In this document: positions 7,182 through 13,853 of the stretch, one piece after another
Position numbering within the stretch: the stretch's first letter is position 1
How the letters are laid out: the number at the start of each line of letters is the position of its first letter
Source: Bacteroidota bacterium
GTDB taxonomy: Bacteria > Bacteroidota > Bacteroidia > Chitinophagales > Chitinophagaceae
DNA length: 15,659 bases
Assembly (NCBI GenBank): GCA_023429985.1
Contig: JAEZCV010000045.1
Span: 1 to 15,659, forward strand
Direction of reading: 5' to 3'
The notes under the pieces: generated by a model
What the model was told of the DNA's origin: nothing
What the model saw: only the letters and a program-made list of their open reading frames with translations
Databases searched by the model: none
Translations under genes and position numbers: made by a program

Positions 7182-7817
7182 ATGAAAAAATTTCTTACCA
7201 GCGCGCTCGTCCTTGCACTTTCATTAGGTGCAGCGCAGGCACAAACATCAGATAAAGGACAAAAAGAAAGGAAAGAACATAAAATGCGAGGAGGTTCTTT
7301 CAATAAATTAAACCTGACTGAAGATCAAAAGGTAAAAATGCAAACGCTTCGCGAGCAGCAAAAGGCCGAGATGGAAACGCTTAAAAACAACCAGTCTCTG
7401 AGTAAGGAGCAATTAAAGACTCAGCGTATGGAGCTAATGAAAAAATACCGTGCCCAGTACGAAGCCATCTTAACACCTGCTCAAAAAGAAGAAGCCAAAA
7501 AAATGGCAGCTGAAAGAAAATCGCAGGGGAAGTTTAAAAAAGGCGGCAAAAAAGGAATGAAAGGAAAGGATGCTCTTAAAAATGACCTGAACCTGAGTGC
7601 CGATCAACAGGAAAAAATGAAGGAGTTACATGAAGAATTCCAGACGAAAGCAAAAGCCATCCGCAACAATGCAGATCTTACCCAGGATCAGAAAAAATCG
7701 CAGATGCAGGATCTGATGAAAACAAGGAAAGAAAAAATGAAGGCCTTTTTAACAGCCGAGCAGCTGGAAAAAATGGAATCAAAGAGAAAAATTAGGGGCG
7801 CGAAAAAGGTAAAATAA
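7182..7817 (+). CDS. Secreted Spy/LTxxQ-like basic protein with a duplicated unit
   Basis: This 211-residue protein starts with a Sec signal peptide (MKKFLTSALVLALSLGAAQA, cleavage expected near residue 20). The mature part is almost entirely helical, extremely rich in Lys, Gln, Glu and Met, and strongly basic. It holds four LTxxQ-like motifs: LTEDQ at 45-49, LTPAQ at 97-101, LSADQ at 138-142 and LTAEQ at 190-194, as in the periplasmic chaperone Spy and the stress sensor CpxP. Residues 43-113 and 136-203 align as two copies of one unit, joined by a Gly/Lys-rich linker (KFKKGGKKGMKGK). By analogy it may be a periplasmic chaperone or an envelope stress or metal-response factor; this is inferred. 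No two-component or sigma/anti-sigma genes are adjacent. A strong terminator follows 24 bases after the stop codon. Confidence 0.85.
   Translation: MKKFLTSALVLALSLGAAQAQTSDKGQKERKEHKMRGGSFNKLNLTEDQKVKMQTLREQQKAEMETLKNNQSLSKEQLKTQRMELMKKYRAQYEAILTPAQKEEAKKMAAERKSQGKFKKGGKKGMKGKDALKNDLNLSADQQEKMKELHEEFQTKAKAIRNNADLTQDQKKSQMQDLMKTRKEKMKAFLTAEQLEKMESKRKIRGAKKVK
7308..7520 (+). repeat. First copy of the internal Spy-like unit
   Basis: It encodes residues 43-113, from LNLTEDQKVKMQTL to AAERK. It aligns with the copy at 7587-7790 at protein level: LNL(T/S)xDQ, then a coiled stretch ending NN, then (S/D)LxxxQ, an MxLMKxxR-type segment, and LT(P/A)xQ. The DNA has diverged, so the duplication is old. 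Confidence 0.65.
7587..7790 (+). repeat. Second copy of the internal Spy-like unit
   Basis: It encodes residues 136-203, from LNLSADQQEKMKEL to SKRK, and is colinear with the first copy at 7308-7520. It is slightly shorter, with no gap of more than a few residues needed. Confidence 0.65.
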
Positions 7818-7840
7818 GACAAGTCTTCACCTCAATAAAC

Positions 7841-7869
7841 AAAAGGACTGTGGCAACACAGTCTTTTTT
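7841..7869 (+). terminator. Rho-independent terminator after the Spy-like gene
   Basis: A perfect 7-base stem, GACTGTG (7846-7852) with CACAGTC (7857-7863), is closed by a GCAA loop of the stable GNRA type and followed by six T residues (7864-7869). The four A residues at 7841-7844 plus a G-T pair extend the stem into the T run, so it can also work on the opposite strand. It separates the Spy-like gene from the pseudouridine synthase pair. Confidence 0.9.
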
Positions 7870-7876
7870 ACTTTTA
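7869..7876 (+). promoter_or_regulatory. Weak -7-like element directly before the RluB-like gene
   Basis: TACTTTTA differs from TAnnTTTG only in the last base. It begins on the last T of the preceding terminator and ends 4 bases before the ATG at 7881. A new promoter is needed here if the terminator is effective. No -33 TTG is visible, and the upstream region is the terminator stem itself. Confidence 0.28.
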
Positions 7877-7880
7877 CTGC

Positions 7881-8816
7881 ATGAAAAATAAATCCGGCTT
7901 TCAAAAATTCATGGCGCCCGAAAAAAAGGGAGCGGCTAAAAAAGAGCATTTAAGGCAGGAAAAAAGAAAGTTCAAGAAGGAACTGACTGAAAAATTCGAA
8001 GCTAAAAAAAGAGCTGCCAGGAGTAAATACGAGGCTGCCACCCAGGGGATTACCCCACCCAGGCCCGTAATTGAAAGGAAGGCAGACACCTCGGCTATGC
8101 CCTTAAATAAATACATTGCCCATTGTGGTGTTTGTTCACGGCGGGATGCTGTTGAACTAATAAAAACGGGGAAGGTGAAAGTGAATGGGAATGTGATTAC
8201 AGAGCCGGGATTTAAAATTGCACCCAATGACAGTATTATTTATTCGGGAAAAAAGATAACGCCCGTAAAAAATCTTGTTTACATACTTATAAACAAACCC
8301 AAAGATTATATTGTAACCACTGATGACCCCCAGCAAAGAAAAACAGTTCTCGACCTTATAAAAAATGCAACTTCTGAAAGGATCTATCCTGTAGGAAGGC
8401 TGGACAGGAACACTTCTGGCGTTTTATTATTAACAAATGATGGCGACCTTTCTCAAAAGCTTACCCATCCCAGTAATGAGATCAAAAAAATATATGCTGT
8501 TACACTTGACCGTCCATTGGCTAAAAAAGATTTTGATGAAATTTTGAAAGGTGTTCCTCTTGAAGACGGAATAGCACATGTAGATGTTCTAGCTTATACA
8601 GATGTACAGGACAAAAGACAGATAGGGGTTGAAATTCACAGTGGAAGGAACAGGATCGTAAGAAGAATATTTGAGCATTTTAAATACGATGTTAAAGGAC
8701 TTGACAGAGTTAGTTTTGCAGGGTTGACCAAGAAGAATGTAAATCGGGGAAAGTGGAGATACCTGAATGAGAAAGAAGTTCGGGACCTTAAGTTTTTTAA
8801 GAAAGGAAAAAAATAA
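7881..8816 (+). CDS. RluB-family 23S rRNA pseudouridine synthase
   Basis: This 311-residue enzyme converts a uridine of 23S rRNA to pseudouridine (RluB/RsuA/RluE/RluF family; RluB of E. coli acts at U2605). Residues 1-72 are a Lys/Arg/Glu-rich, probably disordered extension, common in Bacteroidota homologues. An S4 RNA-binding domain follows (about 73-120, PLNKYIAHCGVCSRRDAVELI). The catalytic domain contains LINKPKDYIVT and GRLDRNTSGVLLLTNDG, with Asp175 as nucleophile, and later VEIHSGRNRIVRRIFEHFKYDVKGLDR in two overlapping family segments. Internal ATGs at 7911 and 8097 exist; the latter would remove the whole extension and start exactly at the S4 domain. The first ATG is chosen because the frame is open from it. 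The next pseudouridine synthase gene starts 14 bases downstream, so the two are likely cotranscribed. Confidence 0.93.
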   Translation: MKNKSGFQKFMAPEKKGAAKKEHLRQEKRKFKKELTEKFEAKKRAARSKYEAATQGITPPRPVIERKADTSAMPLNKYIAHCGVCSRRDAVELIKTGKVKVNGNVITEPGFKIAPNDSIIYSGKKITPVKNLVYILINKPKDYIVTTDDPQQRKTVLDLIKNATSERIYPVGRLDRNTSGVLLLTNDGDLSQKLTHPSNEIKKIYAVTLDRPLAKKDFDEILKGVPLEDGIAHVDVLAYTDVQDKRQIGVEIHSGRNRIVRRIFEHFKYDVKGLDRVSFAGLTKKNVNRGKWRYLNEKEVRDLKFFKKGKK

Positions 8817-8830
8817 AGAAGAGAATTAAG

Positions 8831-9550
8831 ATGAAGTTAGAAGAGCAGATCATTTACAGTGATGAAGATGTAGTTGTTATTAATAAACCTTCTGGTATAC
8901 TTACCATTCCTGACAGGGAAGGGAAAGGCAATTCACTTAAAGAATTATTGCAGGATAAGTTTGAAAACATATTTACTGTGCATCGCCTGGACAGGGATAC
9001 AAGCGGCGTGGTAATCTTTGCGCGGAATGAAAAAATGCACAGGCATCTTTCCATGCAGTTTGAACACAGGGAAACAAAGAAATTTTATAACGGGTTAGTA
9101 TTGGGTGAACCCAGTCCAGGAGTAGGAACCATTAATGAGCCTATAGCAGAACACCCGGGAAAGAAAGGGTTGATGACAGTTTACCGGAAAGGCAAGGAAA
9201 GCATTACGGATTATGAAACAGAAGAATCCTTCCGATTATTCAGCTGGATGCGGTTCAGAATTCATACGGGAAGAACGCACCAGATAAGGGTTCATATGAA
9301 ACATATTGGCCATCCCATTGCTTGTGATGCATTCTATGGTGATGGGAAACCCGTTTTCATATCGCAGATAAAAAACAAGTACAAGCTTTCAGAAAAGGAA
9401 GAAGAAGAAAGGCCGATATTATCCCGGCTTGCTTTACATGCAAGCGAAATCATTATAAAGAATTTGAAAGGAGGAGAATATCAATTTATTGCTCCTCCTC
9501 CAAAAGATCTGCGGGCTGTTGTTCAGCAATTAAAAAAATGGAAAAAATAA
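8831..9550 (+). CDS. RluA-family RNA pseudouridine synthase
   Basis: This 239-residue enzyme isomerises uridine to pseudouridine in rRNA or tRNA. The N-terminus goes directly into the catalytic domain (IIYSDEDVVVINKPSGILT); there is no S4 domain. The catalytic motif HRLDRDTSG puts the nucleophile at Asp54. RIHTGRTHQIRVHMKHIGHPI and LSRLALHASEI are the usual RluA-family C-terminal segments, and a charged insertion with KLSEKEEEERP lies between them. The short form resembles RluA/TruC-type proteins rather than RluC or RluD, but the target base cannot be told from sequence. It lies 14 bases after the RluB-like gene, and its end faces the peroxiredoxin gene across 17 bases with no visible terminator. 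Confidence 0.93.
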   Translation: MKLEEQIIYSDEDVVVINKPSGILTIPDREGKGNSLKELLQDKFENIFTVHRLDRDTSGVVIFARNEKMHRHLSMQFEHRETKKFYNGLVLGEPSPGVGTINEPIAEHPGKKGLMTVYRKGKESITDYETEESFRLFSWMRFRIHTGRTHQIRVHMKHIGHPIACDAFYGDGKPVFISQIKNKYKLSEKEEEERPILSRLALHASEIIIKNLKGGEYQFIAPPPKDLRAVVQQLKKWKK

Positions 9551-9567
9551 GAAGAATACCTTAATAA

Positions 9568-10200
9568 TTATTCGGGAATAGGTGTATAACGTAAGTAAGG
9601 CTTTACGATCTTCAGGCCTTTAGGAAATTTTTTCTCTGCTTCTTCGGTTGAAACAGAAGGCACCACAATTACATCTTCTCCCCTTTCCCAGTTTGCTGGT
9701 GTAGCTACACTATGTTTTGCAGTTAGTTGTAAAGAATCTATTACGCGCAATACTTCATTAAAATTCCTTCCTGTAGATGCGGGATAAGTGATCATTAGTT
9801 TAACCGTTTTATCCGGACCAATTATAAACAATGATCTTACCGTTGCAGTTGCAGAAGCGTTAGGATGAATCATATCATATAAACCGGCAACATGCCTGTC
9901 TTCATCTGCAATGATGGGAAAATCAACATTGCATTGCTGTGTTTCATTGATATCTTTTCTCCAGCCCAAATGCTGTTCAAGTGGATCTACACTAAGTGCA
10001 AGCACTTTTACATTTCGTTTTTCAAATTCGCCTTTTAACAGTGCTGTCCTTCCCAGTTCTGTTGTACATACAGGTGTATAATCGGCGGGGTGAGAAAAAA
10101 GTATTCCCCAGCTGTCGCCAAGGAAATCATAGAAATCAATTTCACCTTCTGTGGTTTTTGCTTTGAAATTCGGGGCTTTATCTCCCAGTCTTAAACTCAT
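9568..10200 (-). CDS. 1-Cys peroxiredoxin (Prx6 family)
   Basis: This 210-residue cytosolic enzyme reduces hydrogen peroxide and alkyl hydroperoxides. The peroxidatic cysteine is Cys45 in HPADYTPVCTTELG, the Prx6-type signature. The only other cysteine noted, Cys90 (ETQQC), lies where human PRDX6 has Cys91 and is not a classical resolving cysteine, so an external thiol is probably needed. The C-terminal dimerisation part (PANWERGEDVIVVPSVSTEE, ending YLRYTPIPE) is typical of the family. Length is normal. It is the last gene of a minus-strand run, 24 bases after the OsmC-like gene, and there is an A-rich stretch but no Shine-Dalgarno before the ATG. Its place after superoxide dismutase suits removal of the peroxide that enzyme makes. 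Confidence 0.95.
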   Translation of the reverse strand: MSLRLGDKAPNFKAKTTEGEIDFYDFLGDSWGILFSHPADYTPVCTTELGRTALLKGEFEKRNVKVLALSVDPLEQHLGWRKDINETQQCNVDFPIIADEDRHVAGLYDMIHPNASATATVRSLFIIGPDKTVKLMITYPASTGRNFNEVLRVIDSLQLTAKHSVATPANWERGEDVIVVPSVSTEEAEKKFPKGLKIVKPYLRYTPIPE

Positions 10201-10224
10201 AATTTTTTATTTAAATATTAAAAA

Positions 10225-10611
10225 TTAATCTAAATGAATAGTGTATTCAATAGGTGAATTCTTTATTAACATAGCTGCTACGCCACAATATTTTTCGAGA
10301 GACAAATCTATTGCCTTCTTCACCTTTTCCCTGTTTTCTTCTTCGGTCTTTATAAAATAAGTGAGGTGAATGGTTTTAAAAACCTTTGGCAATTCTTCAG
10401 TCTGATCGGCTTCTGCGTCTACGCTAAGGGAAGCAAAAGGAACCCTCATTTTTTCCAGGATCTCAACAACATCAATTGCGGAACAGCCGGCAAGACCTGA
10501 AAGCAATAAAGCTTTAGGACTAAAACCATTCTTCGCATCCATTTCTATTTTTGCATTTCCCTGGTAGGAGTCAAAGGATTGCTGTGTTTTCCAGATTGTA
10601 TTAGTCTTCAT
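10225..10611 (-). CDS. OsmC-family thiol peroxidase-like protein
   Basis: This 128-residue protein belongs to the OsmC/Ohr/YhfA superfamily. The two family cysteines are present: Cys43 in LLSGLAGCSAIDVVEIL, at the start of the central helix, and Cys109 in LEKYCGVAAML. Such pairs reduce organic hydroperoxides or other reactive species in Ohr and OsmC; the GLAGCSAID and KYCGVA context looks more like the YhfA-type branch, whose substrate is less clear. The ATG lies inside the end of the upstream cation-transporter gene, overlapping it by 11 bases in another frame, which indicates translational coupling. The peroxiredoxin gene follows after 24 bases. A cytosolic location is expected because there is no signal peptide. 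Confidence 0.9.
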   Translation of the reverse strand: MKTNTIWKTQQSFDSYQGNAKIEMDAKNGFSPKALLLSGLAGCSAIDVVEILEKMRVPFASLSVDAEADQTEELPKVFKTIHLTYFIKTEEENREKVKKAIDLSLEKYCGVAAMLIKNSPIEYTIHLD

Positions 10612-11617
10612 TATTTATATCATTTAAACTGTGTTTTTTATTCTGCAAAGCGTTATCGAGTGTCCATGGCACTAATTCTTTCAAAGGGTGTTGACGAACC
10701 GGGCAATCGTGTTTCTTACAAATATGGCATTGAGAATAAAGGCAGCCATCGCTGTGAACAAAGAGTTCCAGTGATTCTCCGAATTCGCTACGCACCAGTT
10801 TTGCCAGTTCGTCCACTTCTTTATGTGCCTGGTTAATATTGAGGTACCATGGAACGGTTAAATGGCAGTCGAGGTGAATTACATTGCCATATTTAATAAT
10901 GCGCAGGTTGTGTAGGTCGATCCAGTTCTCGCGGCGATTATGTTGCAGAAGGGTTACCATTCTTTCCAGCAGGTTCATGTCGGCTTCATCCATAATTCCT
11001 GCGAGAGAAAGCCGGATGATCTTGTATGCTGTATAAATAATGTACAGTCCAAACAACAAAGCCACCACACTGTCGATCCATAATAACCCGGTAATACTTA
11101 TAAGAAGCAGTCCTGCAATAATTGCAATTGTAGAATAGGTATCTGTTTTAAGATGTTTACCACTTGCAATTAAGGCCATTGAATTATTTTTCCTTCCCTG
11201 CTTAAGAGATATTACCCCGAGGATCCAGTTTGCAACGGCGGAGGCACCTACCAGGTAGATACCGATATCGAGTTCCTGTATAGGCTGGGGATAGAAAAGG
11301 TTTGAAACGGCAGTGTAAATGATCAGTAAACCTGCCGAAAGCACCAGGGTTCCTTCAATTGCTGCAGATACAAATTCGGCTTTCCCATGACCATAAGGGT
11401 GGTCTTTATCGCGAGGTTTGGCAGCAATGTATAAGCTGTAAAGACCGATAAAGCCTGCAGTTACATTTACAATACTTTCCAGAGCATCGGTAAGTATGGC
11501 AACAGAATGGGTAATAAAATAGGCTGCAAATTTTGCAATCAGCAAAATAGAAGATGCAATAGCAATCAGGCGCTGGAGCCTTAGGTTTGCAACCGAATCT
11601 TTATTTACTATGCTCAA
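10601..11617 (-). CDS. Cation diffusion facilitator with Cys-rich tail
   Basis: This 338-residue inner-membrane exporter of divalent metal ions has about six helices in residues 14-205 and a cytosolic domain after that. Metal-site residues visible: Asp44 in TDALES on helix 2, His155 and Asp159 in HLKTDTYS on helix 5, and DHPYGHGKAE at 72-81. By my reading Ser48 stands where FieF has its second helix-2 Asp, so metal preference (Fe, Zn, Mn or Co) is uncertain. After the cytosolic domain comes a Cys/His cluster, C-x4-C-x2-C-x4-C at 292-305, that could bind zinc or iron. The start codon is TTG at 11615-11617: an in-frame TAA lies two codons upstream and the next in-frame Met is near residue 147. 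It follows the SOD gene by 18 bases and overlaps the OsmC-like gene. Confidence 0.92.
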   Translation of the reverse strand: MSIVNKDSVANLRLQRLIAIASSILLIAKFAAYFITHSVAILTDALESIVNVTAGFIGLYSLYIAAKPRDKDHPYGHGKAEFVSAAIEGTLVLSAGLLIIYTAVSNLFYPQPIQELDIGIYLVGASAVANWILGVISLKQGRKNNSMALIASGKHLKTDTYSTIAIIAGLLLISITGLLWIDSVVALLFGLYIIYTAYKIIRLSLAGIMDEADMNLLERMVTLLQHNRRENWIDLHNLRIIKYGNVIHLDCHLTVPWYLNINQAHKEVDELAKLVRSEFGESLELFVHSDGCLYSQCHICKKHDCPVRQHPLKELVPWTLDNALQNKKHSLNDINNED

Positions 11618-11635
11618 GAATTATTTTTCTGCAAT

Positions 11636-12370
11636 TTAAACTATTGCATCGTACCTGTCCTTTACTGCATTCCAGTTCACCACTTTCCACCAGTTGGAGA
11701 TATACTCAGGGCGTTTGTTCTGGTATCGAAGGTAATAAGCATGTTCCCATACATCAAGTCCTAAAATGGGAACGCCTTTTATTTCGGCAACATCCATCAG
11801 GGGATTATCCTGGTTAGGAGTGGAAGTGATCTGCAGTTTTTTATCGTTGTTCACTATCAGCCATGCCCAACCGCTTCCGAACCTTGATTTTGCAGCTTCT
11901 TCAAACTGTGTTTTGAATGCGTCGAAAGAACCAAAACTATCGGATAAAGCAGTTGCCATATTTCCGGATGGTGGGGTTACGGTTGGCGTCATTATGCTCC
12001 AGAACAATTCATGATTAAAATGCCCACCGGCGTTATTTCGAAATTTTGTACTGTATTTTGAAACTTTTTCCAAAGCATCTTCAAGAGGTTTAGACATGTC
12101 AACATTTTCGGCAAGTGCTGCTTCTTTGAGATTTGAAGCATAAGATGCAGCATGGCGGTTATAATGAATTTCCATGGTTCTTGCATCAATAGCTGTTTCG
12201 AGTGCATTAAAACTATAAGGCAAGGGCTTTTGATCGTAGCCAGTAACAAATTTGGAGGACCGTGCCCGGATTATTGAACATGATGAAAGAAAAGAAGGAA
12301 CAAGGCAGAATGCGAGGCCGGCCTTTCCTGTCATAGCAATAAAATTTCTTCTTGAAGTTAAAGGTGCCAT
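11636..12370 (-). CDS. Exported Mn-type superoxide dismutase lipoprotein
   Basis: This 244-residue enzyme converts superoxide to oxygen and hydrogen peroxide. Metal ligands are His69 (MEIHYNRH), His120 (GGHFNHELFW), Asp206 and His210 (LDVWEHAYY). The active-site glutamine is in the C-terminal half (PNQDNPLM, Gln187) and GGH precedes the second ligand, which is the Mn-type pattern rather than the Fe-type one; cambialistic use cannot be excluded. Unusual is the N-terminus: TSRRNFIAM at 5-13 looks like a twin-arginine signal, and it ends in a lipobox-like FLSSC with Cys31. The enzyme may therefore be exported folded with its metal and anchored in the envelope. It is 22 bases after the LptF/LptG permease gene and 18 bases before the cation transporter, in a minus-strand run that also encodes OsmC-like and peroxiredoxin proteins. 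Confidence 0.94.
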   Translation of the reverse strand: MAPLTSRRNFIAMTGKAGLAFCLVPSFLSSCSIIRARSSKFVTGYDQKPLPYSFNALETAIDARTMEIHYNRHAASYASNLKEAALAENVDMSKPLEDALEKVSKYSTKFRNNAGGHFNHELFWSIMTPTVTPPSGNMATALSDSFGSFDAFKTQFEEAAKSRFGSGWAWLIVNNDKKLQITSTPNQDNPLMDVAEIKGVPILGLDVWEHAYYLRYQNKRPEYISNWWKVVNWNAVKDRYDAIV

Positions 12371-12392
12371 AGATTAGTTTTTTGGAAAGTTA

Positions 12393-13823
12393 CTAATTAG
12401 GTGTTTGCCGCGAACCAAACAGAGCTTTAATTTTTCTAAAGGTTCGCACATATACATCTTTATTGAAGAGCTGAGAATCGCGCATAGCCTTGTACGTTAA
12501 AAACACTCCAATAGGTACAAGAAAGATGGTTGACAGCCACATACCAAAGGCCGGATCGACCTTTCCTTCCTTTGAAAATTTTTCACCCGTTGTACCCGTG
12601 AAATAGAACAGCATAAAAAACAAAATTGCGAAAACCAGGGGGCTTCCCAATCCACCTTTGCGAATGATGGAACCAAGAGGAGCGCCTATAAGAAACAGCA
12701 CCAGGCAGGCAACCGAAAGTGCGATCTTCCGGTGCCATTCAATTTCATGAAGGCGCATATTTCGTTTTTGTTCGTTATAAATAGTAAGGGCAATGTCATT
12801 ACTGAGTTTAGCCGACATCAGTTTATTATTCACACGCTGGTTGATTGCTGGCTTCAAACTATCGGGAATAAAATTGTTGAAATTCCTGATCGAATCAGCT
12901 ACATGTGATTTCCAGTTAGAGTCGAGGTATTTAACAAAGGAAATATTACCAAAGACCTCGTTCTTTACCCTTTCTTTTATTAAAGACGAAGCATTTCTAA
13001 TTGAATCCATGGCCTGATTCAGTTGCCGCATACTCAGCATTTTCGCGTTATTCTTATTTACGCTGTCGGCAGTTCTTTGCCGCAGACCAAAAGAACTAAG
13101 GTCGAATTGCTTTTTATATTCAGAAAATCCCAGCCTGATATATTCGGTGGATGGAGAGGCCGTGTTTCCTTTTTCCTCGTAACGCCAGCCATCTTTCAAA
13201 ACAAATTCCATGAATCTTTTATTTTCCGAGATGCGCATTACCCCGTTGGCAGCAACAATAAAATTATCCTGCAAACCCGAATTAGATTCATAAATGATAA
13301 TATCACTAATGATGCTGTCATTCTTTTCCTTTTCACCGATCTTAATGGCAAAGCCGTTGAGTTTATCATAAAAAACCCCTTCTTTTAAATCGAAAGAAGG
13401 CTTTGCATACACGATATCCGCCAGTAGTGTACGCGATTTTAAATTGGCTACAGGAATTATATTATTTGAAAAAAGAAAAGCGATTCCACAGATCAACGTA
13501 GTTACAAAAAACAGGGGACGCATAAAACGCAGCAAGGAAATGCCTGCAGATTTTACAGCTATCAGCTCGTAGGATTCTCCAAGATTACCAAATGTCATCA
13601 GCGAGGAAAGTAAAACCGCCAGAGGAAGTGCAAGAGGCACCAGGGTTGCACTCTGGTACCAGATAAATTCCAGGATCACACCTACGCCAAGTCCTTTTCC
13701 TACAAAATCATCAATATAAAGCCAGAAGAACTGCATGACAAGCACCAGCACTGTAATAAAAAAAGTGGCCACAAAAGGACCAACAAAAGCTCTTATTACA
13801 AGTTTGTCAAGTTTTTTAAACAC
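12393..13823 (-). CDS. LptF/LptG family lipopolysaccharide export permease
   Basis: This 476-residue inner-membrane protein belongs to the permease pair of the LptB2FG transporter, which extracts lipopolysaccharide and passes it to LptC/LptA. There are six membrane helices, at about 14-36, 59-79, 101-120, 366-386, 394-411 and 425-446, with a large periplasmic domain between the third and fourth. ALPLAVLLSSLMTFGNLGES at 65-84 and MKSAGIS-like AVKSAGISLLRF at 89-100 form the cytosolic coupling region for the ATPase. The protein is over 100 residues longer than the E. coli LptF and LptG because of a helical, Asn/Lys-rich stretch at about 255-350, usual in Bacteroidota. The start is a GTG (13821-13823), with an in-frame TAA shortly upstream. 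It is divergent from the next gene across only 30 bases. Whether it acts as LptF or LptG is not decided. Confidence 0.93.
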   Translation of the reverse strand: MFKKLDKLVIRAFVGPFVATFFITVLVLVMQFFWLYIDDFVGKGLGVGVILEFIWYQSATLVPLALPLAVLLSSLMTFGNLGESYELIAVKSAGISLLRFMRPLFFVTTLICGIAFLFSNNIIPVANLKSRTLLADIVYAKPSFDLKEGVFYDKLNGFAIKIGEKEKNDSIISDIIIYESNSGLQDNFIVAANGVMRISENKRFMEFVLKDGWRYEEKGNTASPSTEYIRLGFSEYKKQFDLSSFGLRQRTADSVNKNNAKMLSMRQLNQAMDSIRNASSLIKERVKNEVFGNISFVKYLDSNWKSHVADSIRNFNNFIPDSLKPAINQRVNNKLMSAKLSNDIALTIYNEQKRNMRLHEIEWHRKIALSVACLVLFLIGAPLGSIIRKGGLGSPLVFAILFFMLFYFTGTTGEKFSKEGKVDPAFGMWLSTIFLVPIGVFLTYKAMRDSQLFNKDVYVRTFRKIKALFGSRQTPN

Positions 13824-13842
13824 CTGCGCCGTCCTTTAATTA

Positions 13843-13850
13843 TAACTTTA
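13843..13850 (+). promoter_or_regulatory. Weak -7-like element before the 202-residue gene
   Basis: TAACTTTA differs from TAnnTTTG in the last base only and ends 3 bases before the ATG at 13854, inside the 30-base gap between two divergent genes. No -33 TTG is seen. It belongs to a set of four such placements in this window. Confidence 0.28.
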
Positions 13851-13853
13851 AGA

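Noticed and set aside
7901..8227. Minus-strand 108-codon open frame opposite the RluB-like gene
   Set aside because: It is hydrophobic only because it mirrors the Lys-rich extension of the real gene; no independent support.
13023..13388. Plus-strand open frame of 121 codons inside the LPS permease gene
   Set aside because: It is antisense to the periplasmic domain of a clear LptF/LptG protein and has no family resemblance.
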